In this document: positions 34,024-42,708 of the stretch, one piece after another
How positions within the stretch are numbered: position 1 is the stretch's first letter
Layout: each line of letters opens with the position of its first letter
Assembly: GCF_019511605.1 (NCBI RefSeq)
Contig: NZ_JAEUAV010000003.1
Span: 294,832 to 358,831 of the forward strand
DNA length: 64,000 nucleotides
Direction: 5' to 3'
Source: Paraburkholderia phenoliruptrix
GTDB lineage: Bacteria > Pseudomonadota > Gammaproteobacteria > Burkholderiales > Burkholderiaceae
The notes under the pieces: model-generated
Databases searched by the model: none
Told to the model about the DNA's origin: nothing
The model's input: only the letters and a program-made list of their open reading frames with translations
Translations under genes and position numbers: made by a program

Positions 34024-36521
34024 TGGAGTTGCTGCGCAGGTCGGCGAGGCAGACATGGGGCGTGCGGGCCGCGTGGCTCGTGCTCGCGCTCGCGGCGGCG
34101 CTGTATTGCGGCTGGCGTTTCGCCGGACCGTCGCCGTTGCAGACCAATTTTCTCGCGTTGTTGCCCGCGACCGAGGCCGACCCGGTCGCGGAGAAAGCCG
34201 TCGATACGCTCGCGAGCGCGCTGGGCGACCGTACCGTTTTTCTCGTCACCAGTCGCGACGACGCGCACGCCAAGGCGGCGGCCAAGCAGCTTGGCGCAGC
34301 ACTGCAAAAGAGCGGCGCGTTCGCTTCGGTAACCGCGCAATTGCCGCCGTTCGACCTGTCGCGCATCGCGGCGCTGTACCTGCCACATCGCTTCGGTCTG
34401 CTCACGCCTGCCGACCGCGACGCAATCGCGGCCGCGCCTGCATCCGGCAGCACGTTGCATGACGCACTGGCCCAACGCATCTATAACCCGTTGCGCGGCG
34501 GCCTCACCACTGCGCTTGCAGACGACCCGTTCGGCTGGCTCGAACATTGGCTCGGCAATCTGCCGCTTGCCACCTCGAATCTCGAGCTCGAAGACGGCCT
34601 GCTCGTCTCCCACGTAGGCAACGCAACCAGCGTGCTGGTCGTAGCGACGCTGCCAGGCTCGGCCTACGAAAGCAGCACGCAACAGGCCGTGATCGCGGCG
34701 CTCTCGCAAGCCGAAAGCGCGCTCAAGCAGACGTTCGCCGACGTTTCGGTGGCGCGCACCGGCGCGGTGTTCTACGCGCAATCGGCGCGCAGCGCAGCGG
34801 AGAGCGAGGTGCATGTGATCGGTATGGCGTCGCTCGTCGGCATTGCGTTGCTGATGATGTGGGTGTTCCGCTCGCCGCGCCTGCTCCTGCTGGGTTTCGT
34901 TTCCACCGCGTTCGGCATTGTGTGCGCGCTGGCGGTCACGTTGCTGGTGTTCGACAAGCTGCATCTGCTGACGCTCGTGTTCGGCGCGAGTCTGATCGGC
35001 GAAGCGGTGGACTATTCGATTCAGTATTTCGTCGTCTATCTCGGTGCGGGGCGCGACTGGGATGCGCGTCGCGGCGCGCATGCCGTGCGCCCTGCGTTGA
35101 GCGTGGCGCTTGCAACCAGCCTGCTCGGCTACGCGATCCTCATGTGGGTGCCGTTTCCCGCGCTCAAGCAGATTGCCTGCTTTGCGATGGCCGGCATCGT
35201 GACCGCGTTTGCTTCGGTGATGTGGCTGTTGCCCGCGCTGCTGCCGTACGCGCCCCAACGCAGTCCGCGGCGCCTCTTTGGGCGCGCCGCGCGCTTGCTC
35301 GGCGCGTGGCATCGGGTGATCGGCGGCCGGCGCGCGTGGCTGGTCGCCGCGCTGTTGCTGATCGCCGCGCTTCCAGGCTGGCTGCGCCTTACGAGCGACG
35401 ACGATATCCACCTGCTGACTCAGCGCGACCCGTCGCTCGTCGCCCAGGAAGACAAGGTGCGCGCGGCAGTGGGCGTGGATAACAGCGCGCAGTTTTTCGT
35501 CGTGCGCGGCGACACGCCGGAGATGGTATTGCAGCGCGCCGAGGCGCTCGGCACGAAGCTCGACGCTCTCGACAGCGCGGCGGACAGAATAAGCGGTTAT
35601 CAGTCGGTCGCGCAGTTCGTGCCGTCCGCGCAGCAGCAGAATGAGAACCGCGCGTTGCTCGCGCAACATGTTTTCGCCGACCGTGCCGCATTGCGCGCCA
35701 CGCTGCTGCAAGCGGGCTTCAAGGACGAAGTGGCCGATGCCTGGCTCGCCGCGCAAGCAAGGCCGCAACCCATTCTCACTGTGGACGAGTGGCTCGCCGC
35801 GCCGTGGTCGCAACCGTACCGGCACCTGTGGCTCGGCCAGGTCGGCCCGGCTGGCCGCCTCGACGCGGCGAGTAAAGCGTATGCGGCGGTCGTGATCCCG
35901 CAAGGCGTGAGCCCGCGCAACGAGCCAGCGTTGATCGCCGCGGCGCGTTCGCTGCCGGGTGTGGTGTTCGTCGACAAGGCCGCGAGCGTATCGAAGCTGT
36001 TCGGCGCGTATCGCGTGGATAGCGCCTGGTGGCTCGGCGGCGCGCTGACGCTCGTTCTCGTGCTGCTGATCGTGCGGTACGCCGCACCGCATTCGGCCTC
36101 GCGCAGTGCTGGTGACGCAGGTGGCGCAGGCGCCGCAGCGTCCGTCGTGCAACGTCTGCGCGGCGGCGTCGCAGTGACCTTGCCGGTGCTGCTGGCCATA
36201 GGCGTCACGCTCGCCGCATTCGGTTATGCGCGCGTGCCGCTCAATCTGTTCAACTGGCTTGCGCTGATGCTCGTGCTCGGGGTCGGCGCGAATTACGCGG
36301 TGTTTCTGCGCGAAGGATGCTTGCGCGCGGACGCCGATCTCGGCGCGGTGTGGACCGGCGTGCTGCTGTCCGCGGCCACCACGCTGTTGTCGTTCGGCAT
36401 GCTCGGCATGAGTGCGATGCCCGCATTGAAGAGCTTTGGCGCGACACTCGCGCTCGGCATTGCGGTGGCGGTGCTGCTCGCGCCGATCGGCATGCCATCG
36501 GAAATGAGGAGGGCCGCATGA
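34023..36521 (+). CDS. apeM: MMPL/RND exporter (ApeM-like)
   Basis: 832 residues with about 12 predicted helices in two bundles of six, separated by large periplasmic loops, the RND/MMPL pattern. After TM1, EVHVIGMASLVGIALLMMWVF and SLIGEAVDYSIQYFVVYLG (with the conserved Asp pair region) mark the first bundle, and GVGANYAVFLREGCL the second. It is the presumed inner-membrane exporter that passes the APE lipid to the LolA-like carrier. Starts at TAATG with the upstream gene. It is close to the length of described ApeM proteins. Confidence 0.85.
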   Translation: MELLRRSARQTWGVRAAWLVLALAAALYCGWRFAGPSPLQTNFLALLPATEADPVAEKAVDTLASALGDRTVFLVTSRDDAHAKAAAKQLGAALQKSGAFASVTAQLPPFDLSRIAALYLPHRFGLLTPADRDAIAAAPASGSTLHDALAQRIYNPLRGGLTTALADDPFGWLEHWLGNLPLATSNLELEDGLLVSHVGNATSVLVVATLPGSAYESSTQQAVIAALSQAESALKQTFADVSVARTGAVFYAQSARSAAESEVHVIGMASLVGIALLMMWVFRSPRLLLLGFVSTAFGIVCALAVTLLVFDKLHLLTLVFGASLIGEAVDYSIQYFVVYLGAGRDWDARRGAHAVRPALSVALATSLLGYAILMWVPFPALKQIACFAMAGIVTAFASVMWLLPALLPYAPQRSPRRLFGRAARLLGAWHRVIGGRRAWLVAALLLIAALPGWLRLTSDDDIHLLTQRDPSLVAQEDKVRAAVGVDNSAQFFVVRGDTPEMVLQRAEALGTKLDALDSAADRISGYQSVAQFVPSAQQQNENRALLAQHVFADRAALRATLLQAGFKDEVADAWLAAQARPQPILTVDEWLAAPWSQPYRHLWLGQVGPAGRLDAASKAYAAVVIPQGVSPRNEPALIAAARSLPGVVFVDKAASVSKLFGAYRVDSAWWLGGALTLVLVLLIVRYAAPHSASRSAGDAGGAGAAASVVQRLRGGVAVTLPVLLAIGVTLAAFGYARVPLNLFNWLALMLVLGVGANYAVFLREGCLRADADLGAVWTGVLLSAATTLLSFGMLGMSAMPALKSFGATLALGIAVAVLLAPIGMPSEMRRAA

Positions 36522-37702
36522 AAGCGCCATCAGTCTATTTGCACGCGCTCGGCATGATCAATGCGCTCGGCGGCGACCTCGACAGCATCGTGCCGGCCCT
36601 CGCGGCAACCGACGCACCCGGCATGACGACGGTGCATACGGGAATCGGCGACGCGTTTGTCGGCAGCGTGGTGACCCCGCTCGAGCTCGCACCCCCTGCG
36701 GATCTCGCACGCTACGACTGTCGCAACAACCGCCTGCTGCTGGCCGCTCTCGCGCAGATCGCGCCGGCCGTCGATGCGGCGCGCGAGCGTTATGGCGCGC
36801 ATCGGATCGGCGTGGTGCTCGGAACCAGCACCTCGGGTATCGAGGCCGCCGAGGCCGCATTCGTCTATCAGGCGCAAGCGGGCGCGCTGCCCGCGAACTT
36901 CAATTACCGGCAGATGGAGATCGGCACGGCTGCGCCGTTCGCGGCGGCGGCCCTGGGCGTGAAGGGTCCGGCGTACACGATATCCACCGCATGCACGTCG
37001 AGCGCCAAGGCGTTTGCATCGGCGCAGCGTTTGTTGCAATTGCAACTATGCGACGCCGTGGTCGTAGGCGGCGTCGATTCGTTATGCGAGCTGACCGTGC
37101 AAGGCTTCGCTTCGCTCGAGTCGACGAGCGGCACGCGCAGCAATCCGCTTAGCCGGAATCGTTGCGGCATCAACGTGGGCGAAGGCGCGGCCGTGTTCCT
37201 GATGAGCCGCGACGAAGCAGCGGTGCGTCTTGCGGGTGTCGGCGAATCGAGCGACGCTCACCATATTTCTTCGCCGGATCCGCAAGGCGTCGGCGGCGAA
37301 CTCGCGTTGCGCGCGGCGCTCGCGGATGCGGGCCTTGCGCCGTCGTCCATCGGCTATGTGAACCTGCACGCCACGGCAACGCGCAAGAACGACGAGATGG
37401 AAGCGAGGCTCATGTCGCGGGTGTTTCCCGACGGCGTCGCGACGAGCGGCACCAAGCCGCTGACGGGGCATCAACTGGGCGCGGCGGGCGCCACCGAACT
37501 AGGCTTCGCATGGCTCGCGCTCGCGCGCGAAGACGTACCGCTGCCGCGCCACGTGTGGGACGGCGAGGCGGACCCGGCACTGCCCCCGCTCGACCTCGTC
37601 GAAAGCGAACGGTTCTTGCCGCGCAGCGCAGGCACGCGGTACGCAATGAGCAACTCGTTTGCGTTCGGCGGCAGCAATGTCAGTCTGATCGTTGCAGGAT
37701 GA
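36518..37702 (+). CDS. apeO: Beta-ketoacyl-ACP synthase (ApeO-like)
   Basis: 394 residues. Catalytic residues are Cys159 (TACTSSAKAF), His284 (VNLHATATRKND) and His318 (KPLTGHQLGAAG), so this is an active-type ketosynthase. In characterised clusters ApeO works with the ApeC chain-length factor to extend the polyene. It overlaps the exporter stop (ATGA). The order exporter-KS lacks the apeN lipoprotein gene seen in E. coli between them. Confidence 0.84.
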   Translation: MKAPSVYLHALGMINALGGDLDSIVPALAATDAPGMTTVHTGIGDAFVGSVVTPLELAPPADLARYDCRNNRLLLAALAQIAPAVDAARERYGAHRIGVVLGTSTSGIEAAEAAFVYQAQAGALPANFNYRQMEIGTAAPFAAAALGVKGPAYTISTACTSSAKAFASAQRLLQLQLCDAVVVGGVDSLCELTVQGFASLESTSGTRSNPLSRNRCGINVGEGAAVFLMSRDEAAVRLAGVGESSDAHHISSPDPQGVGGELALRAALADAGLAPSSIGYVNLHATATRKNDEMEARLMSRVFPDGVATSGTKPLTGHQLGAAGATELGFAWLALAREDVPLPRHVWDGEADPALPPLDLVESERFLPRSAGTRYAMSNSFAFGGSNVSLIVAG

Positions 37703-38193
37703 GCGCGATGAATCCGATGCGAAGCACCGAAGAACTGTTGCAGCAGCCGATTGAAGCGATCATCCCGCACCGCGGCACCATGTTGCTGATCGACGGCGTG
37801 AACAGTTTCAGCGATGAGACGCTGTGCGCGCGCGCCACGGTGCATGACGATGCGTGGTACGCCGACGCAGAAGGCGCAATGCCCGCGTGGATCGGCATCG
37901 AACTGATGGCGCAGGCCATCGCCGCGCACGTCGCGCTCGTGGCGATGCGCGGCGGCGGGCGGGCGCGGCCCGGCGTGCTGCTGGGTTCGCGCAGCTACAA
38001 GGCACTGCAGCCGGCGTTTGCGCGCGGCGCGCAGTTGCTGGTTCGGGCGACGGAACTGCTGCGTAGCGAGGAAGGCCACGCAGCCTACGAATGCACGATT
38101 CACGACGGCGACACGTGTTGCGCCGAGGCTGTGATCAAGGTGTTCCAGCCGTCCGATTTTCAGTCATTCATTGAGGGGAGTTTCAGTTCATGA
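37699..38193 (+). CDS. apeP: Beta-hydroxyacyl-ACP dehydratase (ApeP-like)
   Basis: 164 residues, a hotdog-fold protein with IIPHRGTMLLIDGV, containing the active-site His of the FabA/FabZ type, and AWIGIELMAQAIAAHVAL, which carries the acidic partner. It would remove water from the hydroxyacyl chain and give the conjugated double bonds. The ATG at 37699 overlaps the KS stop; an inner ATG (37708) is an alternative. With the hotdog domain of the ligase fusion, the cluster has two dehydratases, as in described systems. Confidence 0.83.
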   Translation: MSAMNPMRSTEELLQQPIEAIIPHRGTMLLIDGVNSFSDETLCARATVHDDAWYADAEGAMPAWIGIELMAQAIAAHVALVAMRGGGRARPGVLLGSRSYKALQPAFARGAQLLVRATELLRSEEGHAAYECTIHDGDTCCAEAVIKVFQPSDFQSFIEGSFSS

Positions 38194-38915
38194 GCCGGCG
38201 TGTTCTCGTTACCGGCGCAAGCCGCGGCATTGGCCGTGCGATTGCGTACCAGTTGGCCGCCGACGGCTTCGCAGTGTCTGTGCATTGCCGCACGGGACGC
38301 GCCGAAGCCGAAGCGGTCGCAACGGGCATCGCCGCGGAAGGCGGCAGCGCGCGCGTGCTGCAGTTCGACGTGCGCGAGCGCGCCGTGTGCCGCGAAGTGC
38401 TCGAAGCAGATGTCGCCGCACACGGCCCGTACTACGGCATCGTATGCAGCGCGGGTGTGACGCGCGACGCCGCGTTTCCCGCGCTCACCGACGAAGACTG
38501 GGACGTGGTGATCGAAACCGGCCTCGACTCGTTCTACAACGTCGTGCATCCGCTGACCATGCCGATGGTGCGGGCTCGCAAGGGCGGGCGCATCGTCACT
38601 ATCGCGTCGGTGTCCGGCGTGATGGGCAATCGCGGTCAGGTCAACTACAGCGCGGCGAAGGCAGGGCTGATCGGCGCGACCAAGGCGCTCGCAGTGGAAC
38701 TCGCGTCGCGCAACATCACCGTGAATTGCGTGGCGCCGGGGTTGATCGAAACCGGCATGCTCGACGAGATGCCGCTCGAACACGCGCTCAAAACGGTGCC
38801 GATGAACCGCGTCGGTCAGCCTGCGGAGGTGGCGTCGGTGGTCGGCTTCCTGATGTCGGACGCGGCCTCGTATGTCACACGCCAGGTGATCGGCGTCAAC
38901 GGCGGGATGGTCTGA
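38190..38915 (+). CDS. apeQ: Beta-ketoacyl-ACP reductase (ApeQ-like)
   Basis: 241 residues, FabG-like SDR. It has VTGASRGIGRAI for NADPH binding, CSAGVTRD, the catalytic Ser in VSGVMGNRG, and YSAAKAG (YxxxK). It reduces the beta-keto group in each polyene extension cycle. Start overlaps the dehydratase stop by 4 bp, and the stop overlaps the next KS start. All catalytic residues are intact. Confidence 0.88.
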   Translation: MSRRVLVTGASRGIGRAIAYQLAADGFAVSVHCRTGRAEAEAVATGIAAEGGSARVLQFDVRERAVCREVLEADVAAHGPYYGIVCSAGVTRDAAFPALTDEDWDVVIETGLDSFYNVVHPLTMPMVRARKGGRIVTIASVSGVMGNRGQVNYSAAKAGLIGATKALAVELASRNITVNCVAPGLIETGMLDEMPLEHALKTVPMNRVGQPAEVASVVGFLMSDAASYVTRQVIGVNGGMV

Positions 38916-40141
38916 TGAAGCGAGTCGTCATTACCGGCATGGGCGGCGTCACGGCGCTCGGCGACAACTGGGACGCCATCGAAGCGCGTCTGAAAAGCGG
39001 CCTGAACGCGGTGCGGCGCATGCCCGAATGGGACTACTTCGAATCGCTGCATACGCGGCTCGCCTGTCCGTTGCCTGGCTTCGTCGCGCCCGCGCATTAT
39101 CCGCGCAAGAAGACCCGTTCGATGGGGCCCGTGTCGCTCTATTCGGTGCGCGCGAGTGAACTCGCGCTCGCCGACGCGGGCCTTGCCGACGACGCCAGCA
39201 TCAAGGACGGCCGCATGGGCGTCGCGTATGGTTCGTCGTCGGGTTCCGTGCAGCCGATTCGCGCGTTCGGCACGATGCTCGAAACCGGCTCGATGAGCGA
39301 CGTCACGTCGAACAGCTACGTGCAGATGATGCCGCACACGGCCGCCGTCAACGTCAGCCTGTTCTGGGACCTGAAGGGGCGCATCATTCCGACCTCGTGC
39401 GCGTGCGCGTCGGGTAGCCAGGCGATCGGCTACGCGTACGAAGCGATTCAGACCGGCAAGCAGACGCTGATGCTCGCAGGCGGCGCCGAAGAGTTGTCAG
39501 GGCCGGCCGTTGCCGTCTTCGACACCTTGTACGCGACCAGCACGCGCAACGACGAGCCGCACCTCACGCCGCGTCCTTTCGATGCCGCGCGCGACGGCCT
39601 CGTGGTCGGCGAAGGCGCGGCCACGCTGGTGCTCGAGGAATATGAACACGCGCTCGCGCGCGGTGCGCGGATCCATGCGGAAATCGTGGGCTTTGGCTGC
39701 AATTCCGACGGCGCGCACATGACCCAGCCGACCGCCGAGACGATGGCGCTCGCCATGCAGCTCGCGCTCGCGGACGCGCAGCTTCGGCCCGAGGCCATTG
39801 CCTACGTGAACGCGCATGGCACCTCCACCGACCGCGGCGACATTGCCGAAAGTCATGCGACCTCGCAGACGTTCGGCGAGCGCATGCCGATCAGTTCGCT
39901 CAAGAGCTATGTGGGCCATACGCTCGGCGCGTGCGGCGCGCTCGAGGCGTGGTGGACCATCGAGATGATGAAGCGCAACTGGTACGCGCCTACGTTGAAT
40001 CTGCACGACGTGGACCCCGCTTGCGCGCCGCTCGACTACATCGTCGGCGCGGGACGGCAGATCGATGCGGAGTTCGTGATGAGCAACAACTTCGCGTTCG
40101 GCGGCATCAATACGTCGCTCATTTTCAGGCGCGTTCAATGA
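38915..40141 (+). CDS. apeR: Beta-ketoacyl-ACP synthase (ApeR-like)
   Basis: 408 residues. Catalytic Cys164 lies in TSCACASGSQA, with His in VNAHGTSTDRGD and KSYVGHTLGACG. It is closest to FabB/FabF-type enzymes. In the described APE system ApeR works as a homodimer, probably in the early elongation. The TGATG overlap with the upstream stop and the position after the KR match apeR. Confidence 0.84.
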   Translation: MKRVVITGMGGVTALGDNWDAIEARLKSGLNAVRRMPEWDYFESLHTRLACPLPGFVAPAHYPRKKTRSMGPVSLYSVRASELALADAGLADDASIKDGRMGVAYGSSSGSVQPIRAFGTMLETGSMSDVTSNSYVQMMPHTAAVNVSLFWDLKGRIIPTSCACASGSQAIGYAYEAIQTGKQTLMLAGGAEELSGPAVAVFDTLYATSTRNDEPHLTPRPFDAARDGLVVGEGAATLVLEEYEHALARGARIHAEIVGFGCNSDGAHMTQPTAETMALAMQLALADAQLRPEAIAYVNAHGTSTDRGDIAESHATSQTFGERMPISSLKSYVGHTLGACGALEAWWTIEMMKRNWYAPTLNLHDVDPACAPLDYIVGAGRQIDAEFVMSNNFAFGGINTSLIFRRVQ

Positions 40142-41460
40142 GCGTGAAGCTGCAACGCGTGGTGGTGACCGGCATGGGCATCGTGTCGTGCCTCGGCAAC
40201 ACGCTCGACGAAGTGTCCGCCGCATTGCGCGCGGGAACATCGCGTATAGAACGGATCGACGCCTGGCGCGAGCGCGGTTTCGGCTCGCAGGTGGCGGGCG
40301 TTGCTTCGCTTGCGAACGAGCCGCCGTTCGAGCGCAAGCTCGAGCGCTTCATGGGCGACACCGCGCGCTTCGCCTGTCATGCCGCGAAAAAAGCCATCGA
40401 CGACGCACAGCTCGGCGCCGCCATGCTGCGCTCGCCGCTCGCGGGCACGGTGATCGGCTCGGGCGTGGGCAGCATGGCGAGCTATGACGCGGCGATGACG
40501 GTTGCGCGCACGCGCGGCGTCGAGAAAGTGCCGCCCTACACGGTGCCGCACGCGATGAGCAGCACCGCTTCGGCGAATGTCGCCCAGCTGTTCGGGCTAG
40601 AGGGCGTCAGCTATTCGCCGTCGTCGGCATGCACGACCTCGGCGCTCGCGATAGGCCAGGCGATGCAGCTGATCCAGACCGGCCGCCAGCAAATCGTGTT
40701 GGCGGGCGGCAGCGAGTCGCTGCACGACAACATGACGCTGATGTTCGACGCAATGGGCGCGCTGTCGCGGCGTTTTAACGACACGCCGCAACGCGCGTCG
40801 CGTCCTTACGACAGCGCGCGCGACGGTTTCGTGATCGCGTCGGGCGGCGGGGTGCTGGTTCTCGAAGCGCTGGACCACGCATTGGCGCGCGGCGCGCGCA
40901 TCTATGCGGAGTTGACCGGATTCGGCGATTGCACCGACGCCGGCATGGTCACGCCGCGCGCGGCGGGCATCGCGCGTGCGATGCGCGGGGCGATGAGCGG
41001 CTCGATGAGCCAAACGTCGCGCGGCGCGCTGAGCGGCTCAACGAACGGCTCGACGAACGAGGCGACGAACGACATAGCGGGCGAAACCGTCACGCGCCCC
41101 GACTACATCAACACCCACGCGCCTTCCACGCCGCTCGGCGATGTCGAAGAACTGCGTGCGTTGCAGCAGGTGTTCGGCAGCGAACCGGAGCGCGGCATGC
41201 CGGCGTTTTCGTCGACCAAGGGCATGACGGGGCATCCGCTTGGCGCATGCGGCGCACACGAGGCGATCTACACGTTGCTGATGATGCGCGACGGCTTCAT
41301 CGCGGGAACGACCAGAATAGAAACCGCGGAACCGCAAACGCATGGCATGCCGCTCGTGCGCGAGACGCGCGACGCGCGCATCCGGACGGCCATGTCGCTG
41401 TCGTTCGGCTTTGGCGGAAGTTGTGCAGGTCTGATGTTCGAAGCATGGCAGGGCGGCTGA
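40138..41460 (+). CDS. Third ketosynthase of the APE cluster
   Basis: 440 residues. Cys165 (SSACTTSALAIG), His in INTHAPSTPLGD and KGMTGHPLGACG are all present, so it should be catalytic. It is additional to the ApeC/ApeO/ApeR set and follows apeR with an ATGA overlap, so it belongs to the operon. A low-complexity insert (~residues 280-318, Ser/Thr/Gly/Asn-rich with repeated GSTN) lies between the nucleophile and the first His region. It may widen or change the chain-length range, or act on a second acyl group, for example the lipid anchor. The role is not established. Confidence 0.82.
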   Translation: MSVKLQRVVVTGMGIVSCLGNTLDEVSAALRAGTSRIERIDAWRERGFGSQVAGVASLANEPPFERKLERFMGDTARFACHAAKKAIDDAQLGAAMLRSPLAGTVIGSGVGSMASYDAAMTVARTRGVEKVPPYTVPHAMSSTASANVAQLFGLEGVSYSPSSACTTSALAIGQAMQLIQTGRQQIVLAGGSESLHDNMTLMFDAMGALSRRFNDTPQRASRPYDSARDGFVIASGGGVLVLEALDHALARGARIYAELTGFGDCTDAGMVTPRAAGIARAMRGAMSGSMSQTSRGALSGSTNGSTNEATNDIAGETVTRPDYINTHAPSTPLGDVEELRALQQVFGSEPERGMPAFSSTKGMTGHPLGACGAHEAIYTLLMMRDGFIAGTTRIETAEPQTHGMPLVRETRDARIRTAMSLSFGFGGSCAGLMFEAWQGG

Positions 41461-41494
41461 ACCGGCCGTAATTTAAAAAAACGAGGGCAGAACA

Positions 41495-41929
41495 ATGAAA
41501 ACGACCATCAAACGGGCCGCAATGCTGAGTGCATTGACGATTGCAGCGGCGACACTAGCGGGTTGCGCGACGCAGGTGAAATCGCTGCCGCTCGCAGCGG
41601 CGGGCGGCGAGTCGCGCGGCGGCGTGCCGGTGTATTTCGGCGAGCAGAACCATCCCGCAGTGAAGACGGATCTGGGCAACGTGTCGTACTCCGTGCGCAT
41701 TGCCCGCAAGGTCGCGGGTCCCGACGAAGCATGCCGCGAAGCGCTCGCCGAAGCGGTCGGCAAACTGCGCGCGGCGGCACGCGAGCGCGGCGCCAATGCC
41801 GTCATCGACATCGGCACGCGTTTTCACAGCAGCGAGAGCAACTCGTCGCGCGAATTCACCTGCGGCGTGAGCCCGAGCGCGGCGGCCATCGCTGTGAGCG
41901 GAAAGCTCGTGGTGTTCGAAGCGAACTGA
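41495..41929 (+). CDS. APE-associated lipoprotein
   Basis: 144 residues. Signal peptide with a lipobox (TLAGCATQ). The core GGVPVYFGEQNHPAVK and RERGANAVIDIGTRFHSS leads to EFTCGVSPSAAAIAVSGKLV. Homologues are often mislabelled excinuclease subunit; nothing in the sequence supports that. It is a paralogue of the next gene. The GANAVI-type core recalls small periplasmic proteins of the YbjQ/DUF4156 kind, but I cannot name the family. It starts 34 bp after the last ketosynthase with a gagggcag ribosome-binding site. Its role may be at the envelope end of the pathway. Confidence 0.6.
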   Translation: MKTTIKRAAMLSALTIAAATLAGCATQVKSLPLAAAGGESRGGVPVYFGEQNHPAVKTDLGNVSYSVRIARKVAGPDEACREALAEAVGKLRAAARERGANAVIDIGTRFHSSESNSSREFTCGVSPSAAAIAVSGKLVVFEAN

Positions 41930-41996
41930 ACCGGCTCTCATGCCTGTGCAGTAAATAGGGAATCGTAAAACTAACAACAACCGTTAAGGAGTATCA

Positions 41997-42440
41997 ATGA
42001 AACGCCATCTGATGTTCGTTACACTCGCCGCTTCGTTCAGCATGCTAAGCACCGCACCGGCGCTCGCGCGCGACACCGTGGCCAACTATCCGATCGAACA
42101 GGCGTTGCACAGCGAGCCGGGCAAGGTGAGCGACGATATCGCGCTGTATTTCGCGGGCCAGCGTCATCCGGCCGTGGTGAAGAGCATCGGCGAATTCGCG
42201 ACAAACAAGAAGACCAACGCGTTCGGCAAGAGCGATGAGGCGGCCTGCCAGCACGTGTTCCTGTCGGCGGTGATCGAGTTGCAGGAACGTGCGCGCAAGG
42301 AAGGCGGCAACGCGGTGATCAACATCAAGAGCAACTACAAGAACGAAGTGCGCGAAAGCGCGACCGAGTTCACGTGCGGCGCGGGCGCCGTGATTGCCGG
42401 CGTCGCGCTGAAGGGCGATGTGGTGACGCTGCGTAAGTAA
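41997..42440 (+). CDS. APE-associated periplasmic protein, paralogue of the preceding gene
   Basis: 147 residues. A cleavable Sec signal peptide (AXA site after PALA-RDT), not a lipobox, makes it soluble periplasmic. The core parallels the preceding gene: DDIALYFAGQRHPAVVKS and RKEGGNAVINIKSNYKNEV, then EFTCGAGAVIAGVALKGDVV. A tandem pair, one lipidated and one soluble, suggests a duplicated envelope component. I do not recognise the family. A taaggag ribosome-binding site lies just before the ATG. It is the last plus-strand gene of the main APE operon. Confidence 0.6.
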   Translation: MKRHLMFVTLAASFSMLSTAPALARDTVANYPIEQALHSEPGKVSDDIALYFAGQRHPAVVKSIGEFATNKKTNAFGKSDEAACQHVFLSAVIELQERARKEGGNAVINIKSNYKNEVRESATEFTCGAGAVIAGVALKGDVVTLRK

Positions 42441-42554
42441 GCGGGGGGACGCGGGGCCGCTGGATCGGCGGGGCGCGATTGGTCTGAGTTCAGGCGGCCG
42501 CAACTGGAGCGGTCTGAATTCAGCCGCGGATTCAGGCGGCTTGAGCGAACGCCC

Positions 42555-42690
42555 CGAACCAAAGCGGCTTGGGTCGACGCGGCCCGAACCGAAGCGGCTT
42601 GGATCGACGCGGCGCAAACCGAAGCGGCTTGAATCGAGGCAGCCGAAACCGCAGCGGCATGGATCGATGTGGCCTGAACCGAAGCGACCG
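42555..42690. repeat. 30-bp tandem repeat, about 4.5 copies
   Basis: Units of 30 bp start at 42555, 42585, 42615, 42645 and a partial one at 42675. The consensus begins cgaaccgaagcggcttggat and continues cgacgcggcc. Units 1 and 2 are nearly identical; the others have several changes. The array is in the convergent gap between the last APE gene and the methyltransferase, reads through in frame on both strands by its length, but lies outside both genes. It has no obvious hairpin. Confidence 0.85.
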
Positions 42691-42708
42691 CCCGTCATGC
42701 CCGGCGCT

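Noticed and set aside
33903..36530. 875-codon minus-strand frame across the exporter gene
   Set aside because: It is antisense to an MMPL protein that is coupled to both neighbours.
41495..42440. Excinuclease ATPase subunits
   Set aside because: The proteins are 144 and 147 residues with export signals and no ATPase motifs; that label is a propagated annotation error.
42555..42690. CRISPR array
   Set aside because: The 30-bp units are directly adjacent without unique spacers, and no cas gene is present.
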